A program made the position numbers and the translations under genes. From Paenibacillus bovis (lineage in GTDB: Bacteria; Bacillota; Bacilli; Paenibacillales; Paenibacillaceae), in the NCBI RefSeq assembly GCF_001421015.2, contig NZ_CP013023.1:4457501-4521500 (forward strand): DNA of 64,000 bases, read 5' to 3'. Positions 46,547 to 54,871 of this stretch are shown piece after piece. The notes below the pieces were generated by a model. That model searched no databases. It was given only the letters and a program-made list of their open reading frames with translations, and was not told the DNA's origin. The number at the start of each line of letters is the position of its first letter. Within the stretch, counting starts at the first letter, position 1.

Positions 46547-48286
46547 ATGAAACTACAAGGCAAATTGGTGCTGAATGCAATGATATCGCTGGTCGCCTCA
46601 CTGGTGCTGGTAGGTTATATCATTTTCCAGCTGCTGAGCATTAATTCCCAAAATAATAATCTGGTTCCCGCCATGCTGGATGTTCAGCAGCTGGATGGAG
46701 ACCTCGTCCAAACCGGACAGGCATTGAGCAATTTTTCTTTTTCCATGTCTGCGAGTAATAAGGCACTGGTAACCGGCCAGCTGCAAAAAATCCAGACTAC
46801 GCTCGATACACTGTCCAATGGCATGCTGCAGGATGCCGAAGAACAAAAGCTGCTCGCAGCAGCCAAAACCAAATTCAAAAAGTTAAACGAAGAATCGGCT
46901 ACTGCCATGAATAATATGGACAGCGCAGAAGCCAAACGTCAAAGTATCCGTGTCGAAGGTATTCAAAATGACGTCTACATGCTGGATCAGCTTACCAAAG
47001 CCGGATACAGCGAATACACCAAAGATCTGACCAACAGTATTGATCTGACCTGGCAAATTGCTCTGGCAGGCGCGATTCTGCTGCTGATTGCTGTAGGCTG
47101 GTTTAATACCCATACTGCGCGTCAGCTCGCCAAACGTGCTCATACCCTGAATCATGCTGCACAGCGGATCGCTGATGGAGACCTCACTGTAGAACTTGCT
47201 CCTACCAAGGGCAAGGACGAGCTGGATGAACTGAATGTGTCGTTCCGCCAAATGATTGGCAATCTGCGCAGTATTGTTGGCTCGATCGGACATGCCGGTA
47301 ATCGTGTCGATGATATGGCACAGGATATTGATCGCAGCAATGATCGTATGCAGGAAATGGTAAACCAGGTCGCTATCTCGGTAGAGGAGCTGGCCATCGG
47401 CAGTCAAAAAGTAGCCGAAGACCTCAGTGTAACAGTCTCTGTTGTCGACGAGATGCAGCACAAATTCCAGGCCAATCTGGAAACGACTGCAGAATCGGCT
47501 ATTTACAGCGAAGGTGCTATTCAATCGATAGAACACGGAAGCAGCCAGATGAAAGAACAGCTGCAGCTCGTCTCCAGCAACCGTGCTGCCATGGCTGAAG
47601 TGGCCCAGACCGTACGTGCGCTGGAAACCAATGCAGCCGAGATCGCCAGCATGACTATGCTTGTATCCGAGATCGCTTCGCAAACCAACCTGCTGTCACT
47701 GAATGCCTCGATTGAAGCAGCCCGTGCCGGTGAAGCCGGTCAGGGATTTGCCGTAGTAGCCGGCGAAGTGAAAAAGCTGGCCGATCAATCGGTAACTGCA
47801 GCCAGCCAGATTTTCAAAGCGGTGGATTCCATCACATCCGCAGTTAGTCAGGTACAGGCTTCGGTCTCCCAGAGTCTCACCTTATTCCAGCAGCAAGAGC
47901 AGGCGACGGCGTCGACCGACGCTTCCTTTGCCGAGATTAGCGACCAGGTGAAGCAGATTGCCAGCCAGGTGAACAAACTCGCTCAGGATATGCAATCTTC
48001 GCATGAACTGAGCAATCAGGTGCAACAGGCGATTGAAAATATCAGCGCCATCACCGAACAATCCGCTGCCGGCAGCCAGGAGATTACCGCTTCAACCGTA
48101 GAACAGCAAAATGCGTTCCGCCAATCCGGCGAAAAAGTCAAAATGCTGCGTCAGATTCGCCAGGAAATGCAGCATGAGCTGGATCGCTTCCACATGGATG
48201 CCTCTACAGTATCTGCCGCTTCAAATAGTGAAAAAGCCAATCATGCTTCTGCAGTTGTCTCCACTTCACCTGCATTGCAGGACTGA
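46547..48286 (+). CDS. Methyl-accepting chemotaxis protein
   Basis: 579 residues. Membrane helix 1 (about 8-28), an extracellular four-helix-bundle sensor of about 140 residues, membrane helix 2 (about 172-192), HAMP, and a cytoplasmic signalling domain with the hairpin tip [21 protein letters not shown] and following [16 protein letters not shown]. It signals to CheA/CheW. GGAGG is 5 bases before ATG 46547; ATG 46535 has no ribosome site. Probably co-transcribed with the BMP lipoprotein gene. Confidence 0.93.
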   Translation: MKLQGKLVLNAMISLVASLVLVGYIIFQLLSINSQNNNLVPAMLDVQQLDGDLVQTGQALSNFSFSMSASNKALVTGQLQKIQTTLDTLSNGMLQDAEEQKLLAAAKTKFKKLNEESATAMNNMDSAEAKRQSIRVEGIQNDVYMLDQLTKAGYSEYTKDLTNSIDLTWQIALAGAILLLIAVGWFNTHTARQLAKRAHTLNHAAQRIADGDLTVELAPTKGKDELDELNVSFRQMIGNLRSIVGSIGHAGNRVDDMAQDIDRSNDRMQEMVNQVAISVEELAIGSQKVAEDLSVTVSVVDEMQHKFQANLETTAESAIYSEGAIQSIEHGSSQMKEQLQLVSSNRAAMAEVAQTVRALETNAAEIASMTMLVSEIASQTNLLSLNASIEAARAGEAGQGFAVVAGEVKKLADQSVTAASQIFKAVDSITSAVSQVQASVSQSLTLFQQQEQATASTDASFAEISDQVKQIASQVNKLAQDMQSSHELSNQVQQAIENISAITEQSAAGSQEITASTVEQQNAFRQSGEKVKMLRQIRQEMQHELDRFHMDASTVSAASNSEKANHASAVVSTSPALQD

Positions 48287-48309
48287 TCCCCTATTATCCG
48301 TATCTTGAG

Positions 48310-48347
48310 AAAAAAAGCCGCTCCGGCATATACCGGGCGGCTTTTTT
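48310..48347 (+). terminator. Intrinsic terminator after the chemoreceptor gene
   Basis: AAAAAGCCGC and CCGG with CCGG and GCGGCTTTTTT. It can act in both directions between the convergent chemoreceptor and moaA genes. Confidence 0.85.
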
Positions 48348-48497
48348 GATATTCTTTATCATTCAGCAAAGGGTTTATACTCAACCAATAATTTATAACA
48401 GAAATTCATAACAGATAATACTTACTTTGTATGAGCTTCATCCGCAGCCCCGCCCAATAGAAACAGATCTGGTCATATCAGGGGAGCAAAATCATGC

Positions 48498-49511
48498 TCA
48501 ACCTCCAATATGAGACATTTCAACCCGTGGTCCATCCTGCTTATGAACTGCCGAGTTGCTTCCACGCTCTACTGAATACTGGTCATGCCGGTTACTCCAG
48601 ATACCGGATACAGCACGGGCAACCTCTTCGTCTGATTGACCGGAGCGCAGCAGCGCGCGCAGATCATGTCCTTTAGTCGCAAACAGACATGTATACAGCT
48701 TGCCTTCCGCAGATAGGCGAGCCCTTGTACATGTGGAGCAAAAGGCTTCTGTTACCGAAGAGATAAATCCGACTTCTCCTTTGCCATCGACGAACCGATA
48801 GCGTGTAGCCACTTCGCCTTCATAATTCGGAGCAATCGGCTCCAAGGGCCAGTGTGCACCGATTTTGTCCAGCAATTCCTGCTTGCTGACCACATGCTGG
48901 CGATTCCAGCCATTGGTATTGCCTACATCCATATATTCAACCATCCGCAGAATATGACCGCGTTCACGGAAATAGTCTACCATGGGTACGACTGCTTCTT
49001 CGTTAAATCCTTTTTGTACCACCATATTGACCTTGACCTGCAGTCCTGCCGCTGCTGCAGCATCAATCCCATTCAGTACAGGCTGTACCCGGCTGCGTCC
49101 GCCATTCATTTTCAGGAACAGATCATCTTCCAGACTATCCAGACTGACGGTTATCCGGTGCAGACCCGCTTCGCGCAAAGCAGCAGCCTTGCGGGCGAGC
49201 AGACTGCCATTGGTCGTCAGGGAAAGATCCTCGATATCCAGTGCAGACAGACGCCGGATAATATGGACCAAATCTTTGCGAAGCAGAGGTTCCCCTCCGG
49301 TGATACGCAGCTTTCGGGTCCCCATCCCTACAAAAATAGCTGCGATGCGGCCGATCTCCTGCTCACTCAGCATATGTTCATCAGGCAAAAAGGCATAATC
49401 TTTGCCGAATATTTCTTCCGGCATACAATACCGGCAGCGGAAATTGCAGCGATCTGTGACAGAGATCCGTAAGTCTCTTAATATACGGTTATGCTGGTCA
49501 TAGGCTGTCAT
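48498..49511 (-). CDS. moaA: GTP 3',8-cyclase, molybdenum cofactor biosynthesis
   Basis: 337 residues. The radical SAM motif CNFRCRYC places Cys22, Cys26 and Cys29 near the N-terminus. A second cluster is formed by FCSTCTRARLSAEGKLYTC in the C-terminal part. The protein ends in the conserved Gly-Gly (HIGG). It makes the first intermediate of molybdopterin from GTP. GGAGG is 7-8 bases before ATG 49511; the 87-residue upstream extension is rejected. It follows fdhD by 91 bp on the same strand, likely one operon. Other moa genes are outside the window. Confidence 0.93.
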   Translation of the reverse strand: MTAYDQHNRILRDLRISVTDRCNFRCRYCMPEEIFGKDYAFLPDEHMLSEQEIGRIAAIFVGMGTRKLRITGGEPLLRKDLVHIIRRLSALDIEDLSLTTNGSLLARKAAALREAGLHRITVSLDSLEDDLFLKMNGGRSRVQPVLNGIDAAAAAGLQVKVNMVVQKGFNEEAVVPMVDYFRERGHILRMVEYMDVGNTNGWNRQHVVSKQELLDKIGAHWPLEPIAPNYEGEVATRYRFVDGKGEVGFISSVTEAFCSTCTRARLSAEGKLYTCLFATKGHDLRALLRSGQSDEEVARAVSGIWSNRHDQYSVERGSNSAVHKQDGPRVEMSHIGG

Positions 49512-49602
49512 CGTATCTCCTCCAATCATCGCTTGCTTAACCTGCTTGCTCCAATCCTCCTCCCGCTGCTTAATACAGCGCAGAAAGATAAAGTTGTTCC
49601 TT

Positions 49603-50430
49603 TTAGAATAGCATAGAATTTTGCGCTTTGTCCGCATATTCCCGGATTCTTTGTGGGTGTGTATAGATATTGCAGCTATCGTCCCGCACAAAACCAACTG
49701 TAGTAATCCCCAGATGATCAGCCAGGTCCAGAGCCAGCGCAGTAGGCGCAGATTTGGACAAAATGACTTCACAGCCGATTTTGGATACCTTGGTCAGAAT
49801 CTCCGAAGAAATCCGGCCGCTGAACACCATAATTTTCCCCTGCATATTAATCTGATGTCGAAGACACCAGCCATAGATTTTATCCAGTGCATTATGGCGT
49901 CCGATATCACTGCGACCCAGCAAAATATGATCCGGTTCGCAAAGCGCTGCCGTATGCACACCGCCTGTCCGCTGAAATAGCTCCGCAGACTGCTGGACGT
50001 TATCCATCAGTTGAAAACATTGTTCGAAAGATACACGTACATGGATATCTTCCATTTTTTTCGCTGTACGGGCATCATTAAAAAAAACAAATCCCTGCCG
50101 GCTTGTGCCACAGCAGGAAGTAATATAACGCTTGGTAAACAGCTGGCGATGCTGTGGATTCCAGCGATCGGTACGCACATGCACATAACCCTGCTGCTCC
50201 TGTACCCATAATTCCTGAATATCGCTGTACCGCTGAATTACTCCTTCGGAAGCCAGAAAACCTATCGTCATGTCTTCAATATATTCCGGCGTACAGACAA
50301 GAGTTACAAATTCTTCGCCGTTGACTTTGATAGTCACCGGTTGTTCAGATACAACAGTATCCGGCTCTTCGGTAAACTGCCCCCGTTTATAGCGGACAAT
50401 ACTGCGCTGCTGCTGTACGTTATAGTCCAT
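49603..50430 (-). CDS. fdhD: Formate dehydrogenase accessory sulfurtransferase FdhD
   Basis: 275 residues. Typical FdhD blocks: EEFVTLVCTPEYIEDMTIGF, RTGGVHTAALCE, GRSDIGRHNALDKIYG, FSGRISSEILTKVSKIGC and SKSAPTALALDLA. It transfers sulfur to the molybdenum cofactor so that formate dehydrogenase can use it. The E. coli CxxC loop is replaced by SCCGTSRQ, with two adjacent cysteines, a form I believe occurs in other Bacilli. The start ATG 50430 has AGGGATGAG upstream; a GTG at 50484 is an alternative. No formate dehydrogenase gene is in the window. Confidence 0.88.
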   Translation of the reverse strand: MDYNVQQQRSIVRYKRGQFTEEPDTVVSEQPVTIKVNGEEFVTLVCTPEYIEDMTIGFLASEGVIQRYSDIQELWVQEQQGYVHVRTDRWNPQHRQLFTKRYITSCCGTSRQGFVFFNDARTAKKMEDIHVRVSFEQCFQLMDNVQQSAELFQRTGGVHTAALCEPDHILLGRSDIGRHNALDKIYGWCLRHQINMQGKIMVFSGRISSEILTKVSKIGCEVILSKSAPTALALDLADHLGITTVGFVRDDSCNIYTHPQRIREYADKAQNSMLF

Positions 50431-50558
50431 AATCTCATCCCTGTTCGCTGTTTTTTGAGGAGGTCTGACAGAGCCATCCTGCACCGCCTACTGTAATATC
50501 GGTAAACCAAACCGATGATTTCGAACCTTACCACCGATGATTATATGCAGGAAACAGC

Positions 50559-50596
50559 AAAAAAAGCTGACGCTCAGGGGAGGGCGTCAGCTTTTT
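50559..50596 (-). terminator. Intrinsic terminator of the LysM gene
   Basis: Minus strand: AAAAGCTGACGC with GCGTCAGCTTTT, loop about 10 bases, T run of seven. Confidence 0.85.
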
Positions 50597-50604
50597 ATAT
50601 CAAC

Positions 50605-50639
50605 TGTTCAACCGGTATTTGGCAGATACCGGTTGAACA
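50605..50639. repeat. Perfect 14-bp inverted repeat between the LysM gene and its terminator
   Basis: TGTTCAACCGGTAT and ATACCGGTTGAACA around a 7-base centre. No T run follows on either strand, so it is not a standard terminator. It may stabilise the 3' end of the LysM transcript or be an independent palindromic element. Confidence 0.85.
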
Positions 50640-50684
50640 AGGGATTGTTGGCCGATCTGAAAGGGGGTACTTCCGGTCAGCTTC

Positions 50685-51110
50685 TTACTTTTGTGGAACA
50701 GTCAGTTGATATCCAGCAGGCAGCAGGTTGTTGGCAGCAACCAGTTCGTCTACAGTGATACCGTATTGAGCAGCGATTTCAGTCAGGCTGGCACCTTGTG
50801 GAACAACAACAGTGATTGGAGATTTAGTATCTTTGTTTTCTGTAGCTGGTGCAGTTGTTGCTGGTTGTTCAGGAGTAGTGCTTTCTTCGTTTTGGCTACC
50901 GAACAATTTGTTGAATTGTGCTTCCTGTGCTGCTACGAATGCAGCATTGTTAGCGCGGTTCTCTTCTCTGTCTTTACGTTTATCGTGGCTGGATTGGCTA
51001 TCTGTTGCGGCAAAAGCGTGGCTGCCTCCGATTGGTGCGACAACGGCAACGGCTCCCAGACTGGCTGCTAAAGCGGTGGACAACATTACTTTTTGAAATT
51101 TACTGTTCAT
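50685..51110 (-). CDS. Secreted LysM-domain protein
   Basis: 141 residues. Signal peptide cut near AFAA (residues 32-35), an Asn/Glu/Arg-rich helical stretch (about 40-75), a Thr/Pro/Glu linker and a C-terminal LysM-like domain: VPQGASLTEIAAQYGITVDELVAANNLLPAGYQLTVPQK spans about 102-141. LysM binds peptidoglycan or chitin. No enzymatic domain is present, so it is a wall-binding protein of unknown purpose. AGGAG is 9 bases before ATG 51110. It has a strong promoter with an unusual split inverted repeat. Confidence 0.82.
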   Translation of the reverse strand: MNSKFQKVMLSTALAASLGAVAVVAPIGGSHAFAATDSQSSHDKRKDREENRANNAAFVAAQEAQFNKLFGSQNEESTTPEQPATTAPATENKDTKSPITVVVPQGASLTEIAAQYGITVDELVAANNLLPAGYQLTVPQK

Positions 51111-51148
51111 TTTGAATTGCTCCTCTTTTTAATTTAATAAAATATAAT

Positions 51149-51227
51149 AATCTTCTTTAATAAAGTGATAAACATTTATTTCGTAACCTTATAAATTAAA
51201 TATACCACCAATTAAAGAAGATTGCAA
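51149..51227 (-). promoter_or_regulatory. LysM gene promoter with a split 13-bp inverted repeat
   Basis: Minus strand: TTGCAA (51222-51227), 17-base spacer, TATATT (51199-51204). One arm, ATTAAAGAAGATT, occupies the spacer (51211-51223). The matching arm AATCTTCTTTAAT lies at 51149-51161, in the leader. This could be two repressor sites or a long RNA hairpin only if transcription starts further upstream. Confidence 0.6.
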
Positions 51228-51325
51228 CCCTATTTAAATATAATTTTATTATATTGGACAAAATTATTTATTATACTATATTGGTAACCAACCTATCTAT
51301 ATTTTAAACATCCATATCAATAATT

Positions 51326-51363
51326 ACAACTATAGTTAGTAATTGATCAATAACTATAGTTGT
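51326..51363. repeat. Palindrome containing a divergent copy of the TetR-type operator
   Basis: Outer arms ACAACTATAGTTA and TAACTATAGTTGT (13 bp, perfect) around a 12-base centre. The sequence TTAGTAATTGATCAATAACT at 51336-51355 differs at two positions from the 20-bp palindrome found at 52507 and 53208. It lies after the epimerase stop and 226 bp before the LysM start. Confidence 0.7.
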
Positions 51364-51389
51364 GATTTATACTTTTTGTAACCTGGCGC

Positions 51390-52484
51390 TTACGGGTTAA
51401 TCTGTAGAACCTGATTCTGACTTTTATTTTGCAAATATTGAATCGTATGCTCGATACCTGTTTGATAAGGAGTGGCCTGTATGGGTCCAATATAACGTTC
51501 ATATTTGGCTCCACTAAGTATTAGAGGCTGACGGGTCAGATAGAGCATCTCTACCACTTCTTTGAGTACAGGCTGGAAAGTACCGATAAGTGACAATGTA
51601 ACTCTACCCATTGCGATTACCGGTCTGGATATTCCGGCGGCTTGCTGCGCCATACGAATAAACTCCCTGCCATTAATGGCTCCGGCGCTTGGGATATGCC
51701 AGTTCTGGCCATAGGCCCGCTCCCTGCACGCCAGCTCGACAATCATAACAGCCGCATCCGGCAAATATACATACTCGCGAGGTACCTTCCGGTTCCCGAT
51801 AAAAAAGGCAATCTGACCAGCAGCGATACTTTGGAGTGTAGATCCCAGATAGGAAGCATCATTGGCTGTAGGACCATAATAATCCGGTAGCCGTACAATC
51901 ATTGCCTTCATAACAGACCAGCGGGAATCAAAAACCAATTGTTCAAACTGCAGCTTGGTTTTTCCTTTTCTAGTAATAGGCTGTTTGGGATAATTCTCCT
52001 CCACTGGCTGCCGATCACGGCTCGGACTGTACGGGTAGATACCGTCGACAGCGACCACCCGGATACCGAGGCGTTCAGCTGCCGACAATACGGATAGGCC
52101 CATAGGCAGCAGTCTGCTCTCCATCTCATGATAAGGAACCGAAGCGCAATGGAAGATGACTTCTGCTCCCTCTGCTGCCTGGTACACATCTTCTGTCCGG
52201 AATACATCGCCTGTATACAAATGCAGGTGAACCGGATGGTGCAGCTCTGCCGACAGCTGCTCCAGCTTGCTTTGAGATCGGCCAAACGCTATAACTGTTG
52301 TTCCTCGTTTGAGCAGCTCCATCACAATCGCTTTGCCTGTACCTCCTGTAGCACCCAGAACGACAGCCTGATGAATTGGAGCAGCCGGATACAATGCCGC
52401 AGTTCCGCTTTGTTGTTCGTTGGACAAGTTCTGATCTGACGAGACGAAGGATACCGGATTCATTTCTTTCTGATTTGAATACAT
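51390..52484 (-). CDS. NAD(P)-dependent epimerase/dehydratase family protein
   Basis: 364 residues. After a polar 35-residue N-terminal extension, an extended-SDR Rossmann fold begins with VVLGATGGTGKAIV (GxxGxxG) near residue 41. FGRSQSKL suggests NADP preference. The active-site Tyr region is altered: no clear YxxxK is visible around GIYPYSPS/ITRKGKTKLQ. It is related to atypical SDR or NmrA-like nucleotide-sugar epimerase homologues. AAGGGAG is 9 bases before ATG 52484. A TetR-type palindrome lies 23 bp upstream of the start, so it is probably repressed by the neighbouring TetR protein. Confidence 0.8.
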   Translation of the reverse strand: MYSNQKEMNPVSFVSSDQNLSNEQQSGTAALYPAAPIHQAVVLGATGGTGKAIVMELLKRGTTVIAFGRSQSKLEQLSAELHHPVHLHLYTGDVFRTEDVYQAAEGAEVIFHCASVPYHEMESRLLPMGLSVLSAAERLGIRVVAVDGIYPYSPSRDRQPVEENYPKQPITRKGKTKLQFEQLVFDSRWSVMKAMIVRLPDYYGPTANDASYLGSTLQSIAAGQIAFFIGNRKVPREYVYLPDAAVMIVELACRERAYGQNWHIPSAGAINGREFIRMAQQAAGISRPVIAMGRVTLSLIGTFQPVLKEVVEMLYLTRQPLILSGAKYERYIGPIQATPYQTGIEHTIQYLQNKSQNQVLQINP

Positions 52485-52506
52485 AATAATCTCTCCCTTC
52501 TTTTTG

Positions 52507-52526
52507 TTAGTGATTGATCAATTACT
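52507..52526. promoter_or_regulatory. TetR-type operator upstream of the epimerase gene
   Basis: TTAGTGATTGATCAATTACT, nearly palindromic around TGATCA, identical to 53208-53227. It lies about 10 bp downstream of a TATTAT box on the minus strand, over the likely transcription start. Confidence 0.75.
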
Positions 52527-52624
52527 GTTGGTTAGAATAATATTTATATAATGATGAAGATAGACGGTTTTATCTGTTCAGCTGCAGTGTACAGCTATTT
52601 GGAATAAAACCATCCGGATTATTT

Positions 52625-53152
52625 CTAATCTTCCGTCTTCATCAATTCCGGCAGATTCAGTGACATCGAGATATTGCAGAGCATTCCTCGTGCCAGAAAC
52701 AGCAGCGTGCGCTCCAGGGGACGCTCTATTCCTGCCTTTTCAAAAGCCTGATAAACCATCTCGTGAATTTCGTGAAAACGTCGCTGCATTACTTCGACGA
52801 TTGCTGGTTCCTGAATCGTCTGTGCCTGCATTTGCAAAATAATCTCGTTGCGATGGGCATTCATAATATCCGCGTAGACTGTGATTAACTGCTGTTCCAG
52901 TTCATTACCAGGCGCCGAAGCAACAATCTTCTGAAAAGCTTCGATAATACGAATCCAGGAAGCTTCCAGCGCTTCAACCAGCAGTTTCTCCTTGGTCGAG
53001 AAAAAACGGAATACATACGGCTGGGAAATCTCGGCCCGTTCGGCGACCTGTGCAGTGGTAGCGCGATAATAGCCCTGCTCTGCAAACACCTCGATCGCTG
53101 CGGCTATAATGTCGTTTTTGCGATTCACGGATGTAGCACTGCTCTTTTTCAT
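52625..53152 (-). CDS. TetR-family transcriptional regulator
   Basis: 175 residues. The N-terminal helix-turn-helix is clear: DIIAAAIEVFAEQGYYRAT, then AQVAERAEISQPYVFRFFST (about residues 32-51) and KEKLLVEALEASW. The C-terminal ligand domain is variable. The start is ATG 53152 with GGAGG 6 bases upstream; a 9-residue longer frame is less likely. It has palindromes at its own promoter and at the epimerase promoter, so it is probably autoregulated. It is divergent from fabV, which may be its main target. Confidence 0.9.
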   Translation of the reverse strand: MKKSSATSVNRKNDIIAAAIEVFAEQGYYRATTAQVAERAEISQPYVFRFFSTKEKLLVEALEASWIRIIEAFQKIVASAPGNELEQQLITVYADIMNAHRNEIILQMQAQTIQEPAIVEVMQRRFHEIHEMVYQAFEKAGIERPLERTLLFLARGMLCNISMSLNLPELMKTED

Positions 53153-53207
53153 ATAATCCTCCATCAATAGCCTATTCATTGTGAAGCAGCTAATTCATTG
53201 TTTTTAA

Positions 53208-53259
53208 TTAGTGATTGATCAATTACTAAAAATATAAATGATCTTTTCTGTATATGCAA
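53208..53259 (-). promoter_or_regulatory. tetR promoter with operator over the start site
   Basis: Minus strand: TTGCAT (53254-53259), 17-base spacer, TATATT (53231-53236). Directly downstream is the 22-bp palindrome 53208-53229, with the same 20-bp core as at 52507. A protein bound here would block tetR transcription. It is 207 bp from the fabV start on the other side, where no clear promoter could be fixed. Confidence 0.75.
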
Positions 53260-53435
53260 GTGTTAATTCAGCTTTTGTTTTATTTTTCTTTTTATACATC
53301 TGCATCAGCAGTGTCACCAGGTGTACGGATTTGCAAAAAATGCTACAATACGTAAGGTATGTTATTGGAAATACAACATCAGCAGATACGATGATCACTG
53401 ATATGTATATGATGGAAAGCGAGGAATTTAATTCT

Positions 53436-54626
53436 ATGATTATCAAACCAAGAACCCGAGGATTTATTTGTACGACTGCTCATCCGGACGGCTGTGCCCG
53501 TCAGGTTCAGGAACAGATTGAATATGTACAATCCCAACCAAAAATTCAGGGACCACGCAATGTGCTGGTTATCGGTGCTTCCACCGGATATGGACTGTCT
53601 GCACGCGTTGTCGCTGCTTTTGGTGCAGGAGCAAATACGATTGGCGTCTATCGTGATGGTGGCTCTGTCAAAGGTCGTACAGCTTCAGCAGGCTGGTATA
53701 ACTCTGCCGCTTTTGAAAAAGCTGCACAGGAAGCAGGCCTGAAGTCTCTGAGTGTTATTGGCGATGCTTTTACGAATGAATTAAAAGCCAGCACCATCGA
53801 AGCTATTCGTCAGGAATTCGGCAAAGTCGATATGGTTATCTACAGTGTAGCTGCTCCACGTCGTACAGACCCAAATACCGGTGAGACGTATACGTCCACA
53901 CTGAAGCCTATCGGCGAGACCTATACAAACAAAACGGTTAATTTCCATACCGGAGAAGTGACCGATATCAGTATCGAGCCTGCTTCCGAGGAAGAAATCG
54001 AAGCAACGGTACGTGTTATGGGCGGCGATGACTGGCAGTCCTGGATGGATCAGCTGAGTGCTGCAGACGTTCTGACTGACGATGTGGTTACGGTAGCCTT
54101 TTCCTATATCGGTTCGGATATTACCCAGGCGATCTATCGTCAGGGCTCTATCGGCCGTGCCAAGGATCATCTGGAAGCGACTGCACGCCATATGAACGAG
54201 CAGCTCGGTGCAAATGGCGGACGTGCCTATGTCGCTGTGTGCAAAGCACTGGTAACCCAGTCCAGCTCTGCGATTCCGGTTGTTCCGCTGTATATGTCCG
54301 CCCTTTACAAAGTAATGAAAGAAAAAGAACTACATGAAGGCTGTATTGAGCAAATGTACCGGATGTATGCAGATCGTCTGTATACCGAAGGCGCAACACC
54401 TGTGGATGAGAAGCAGCGTCTGCGTCTGGATGACTGGGAGATGCGCGAAGATGTACAGGCTGAGGTTACCCGGATCTGGAACGAGATCAGCACGGAAAAT
54501 GTGTATGAGCTGACGGATCTGAAAGGCTATCGCAGCGAATTCTTCCAGCTATTCGGCTTTGAGACTGACGGGGTCGATTACGATGCAGATGTAGAACCGG
54601 ATGTGAAAGTGCCTAACGCACGCTAA
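53436..54626 (+). CDS. fabV: Trans-2-enoyl-ACP/CoA reductase
   Basis: 396 residues, the length of FabV enzymes. The NADH-binding region reads GPRNVLVIGASTGYGLSARV, and the active-site Y-x8-K motif is Tyr234 and Lys243 (IYRQGSIGRAK), matching Tyr235/Lys244 of the Yersinia enzyme. IPVVPLYMSALYKVMKEKEL lines the substrate site. It reduces the enoyl intermediate in fatty acid synthesis. FabV enzymes are insensitive or poorly sensitive to triclosan. GAGGA is 10 bases before ATG 53436; the 66-residue N-terminal extension is rejected. It is divergent from tetR. Confidence 0.92.
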   Translation: MIIKPRTRGFICTTAHPDGCARQVQEQIEYVQSQPKIQGPRNVLVIGASTGYGLSARVVAAFGAGANTIGVYRDGGSVKGRTASAGWYNSAAFEKAAQEAGLKSLSVIGDAFTNELKASTIEAIRQEFGKVDMVIYSVAAPRRTDPNTGETYTSTLKPIGETYTNKTVNFHTGEVTDISIEPASEEEIEATVRVMGGDDWQSWMDQLSAADVLTDDVVTVAFSYIGSDITQAIYRQGSIGRAKDHLEATARHMNEQLGANGGRAYVAVCKALVTQSSSAIPVVPLYMSALYKVMKEKELHEGCIEQMYRMYADRLYTEGATPVDEKQRLRLDDWEMREDVQAEVTRIWNEISTENVYELTDLKGYRSEFFQLFGFETDGVDYDADVEPDVKVPNAR

Positions 54627-54674
54627 TTGTCCTTTGGGCTATCAAGCGTGTAATTCAGCAATAATTCAGTTTAT

Positions 54675-54716
54675 AAAAAAAGCACGTTCCCTGTTGCAGG
54701 AGAACGTGCTTTTTGC
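54675..54716 (+). terminator. Intrinsic terminator of fabV
   Basis: AAAAAGCACGTTC with GAACGTGCTTTTT around a loop of about 12 bases. About 60 bp further, an inverted repeat CTTGGCC/GGCCAAG with GTATAA/TTATAC (54776-54819) may end the convergent chemoreceptor transcript, though it lacks a T run. Confidence 0.85.
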
Positions 54717-54871
54717 TTTATGGCGAGATATCGGCCTGATTCGCTGCTGTCGTATGCTACGACTGCCAGCTATGCCTTGGCCCTGCTGCGGTATAAGACC
54801 TATATTATACAAGGCCAAGTAGCAGATACTGATTGTATAACCACGTAGAGTGTAGGCTGTATAATCGGGAA

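Noticed and set aside
53238..53435. 66-residue N-terminal extension of FabV
   Set aside because: It overlaps the tetR promoter region, and the family normally starts at MIIKPR, which has a ribosome site.
54776..54819. Inverted repeat CTTGGCC/GGCCAAG as terminator of the second chemoreceptor gene
   Set aside because: No T run on the minus strand and a long interrupted stem; kept only as a note under the fabV terminator.
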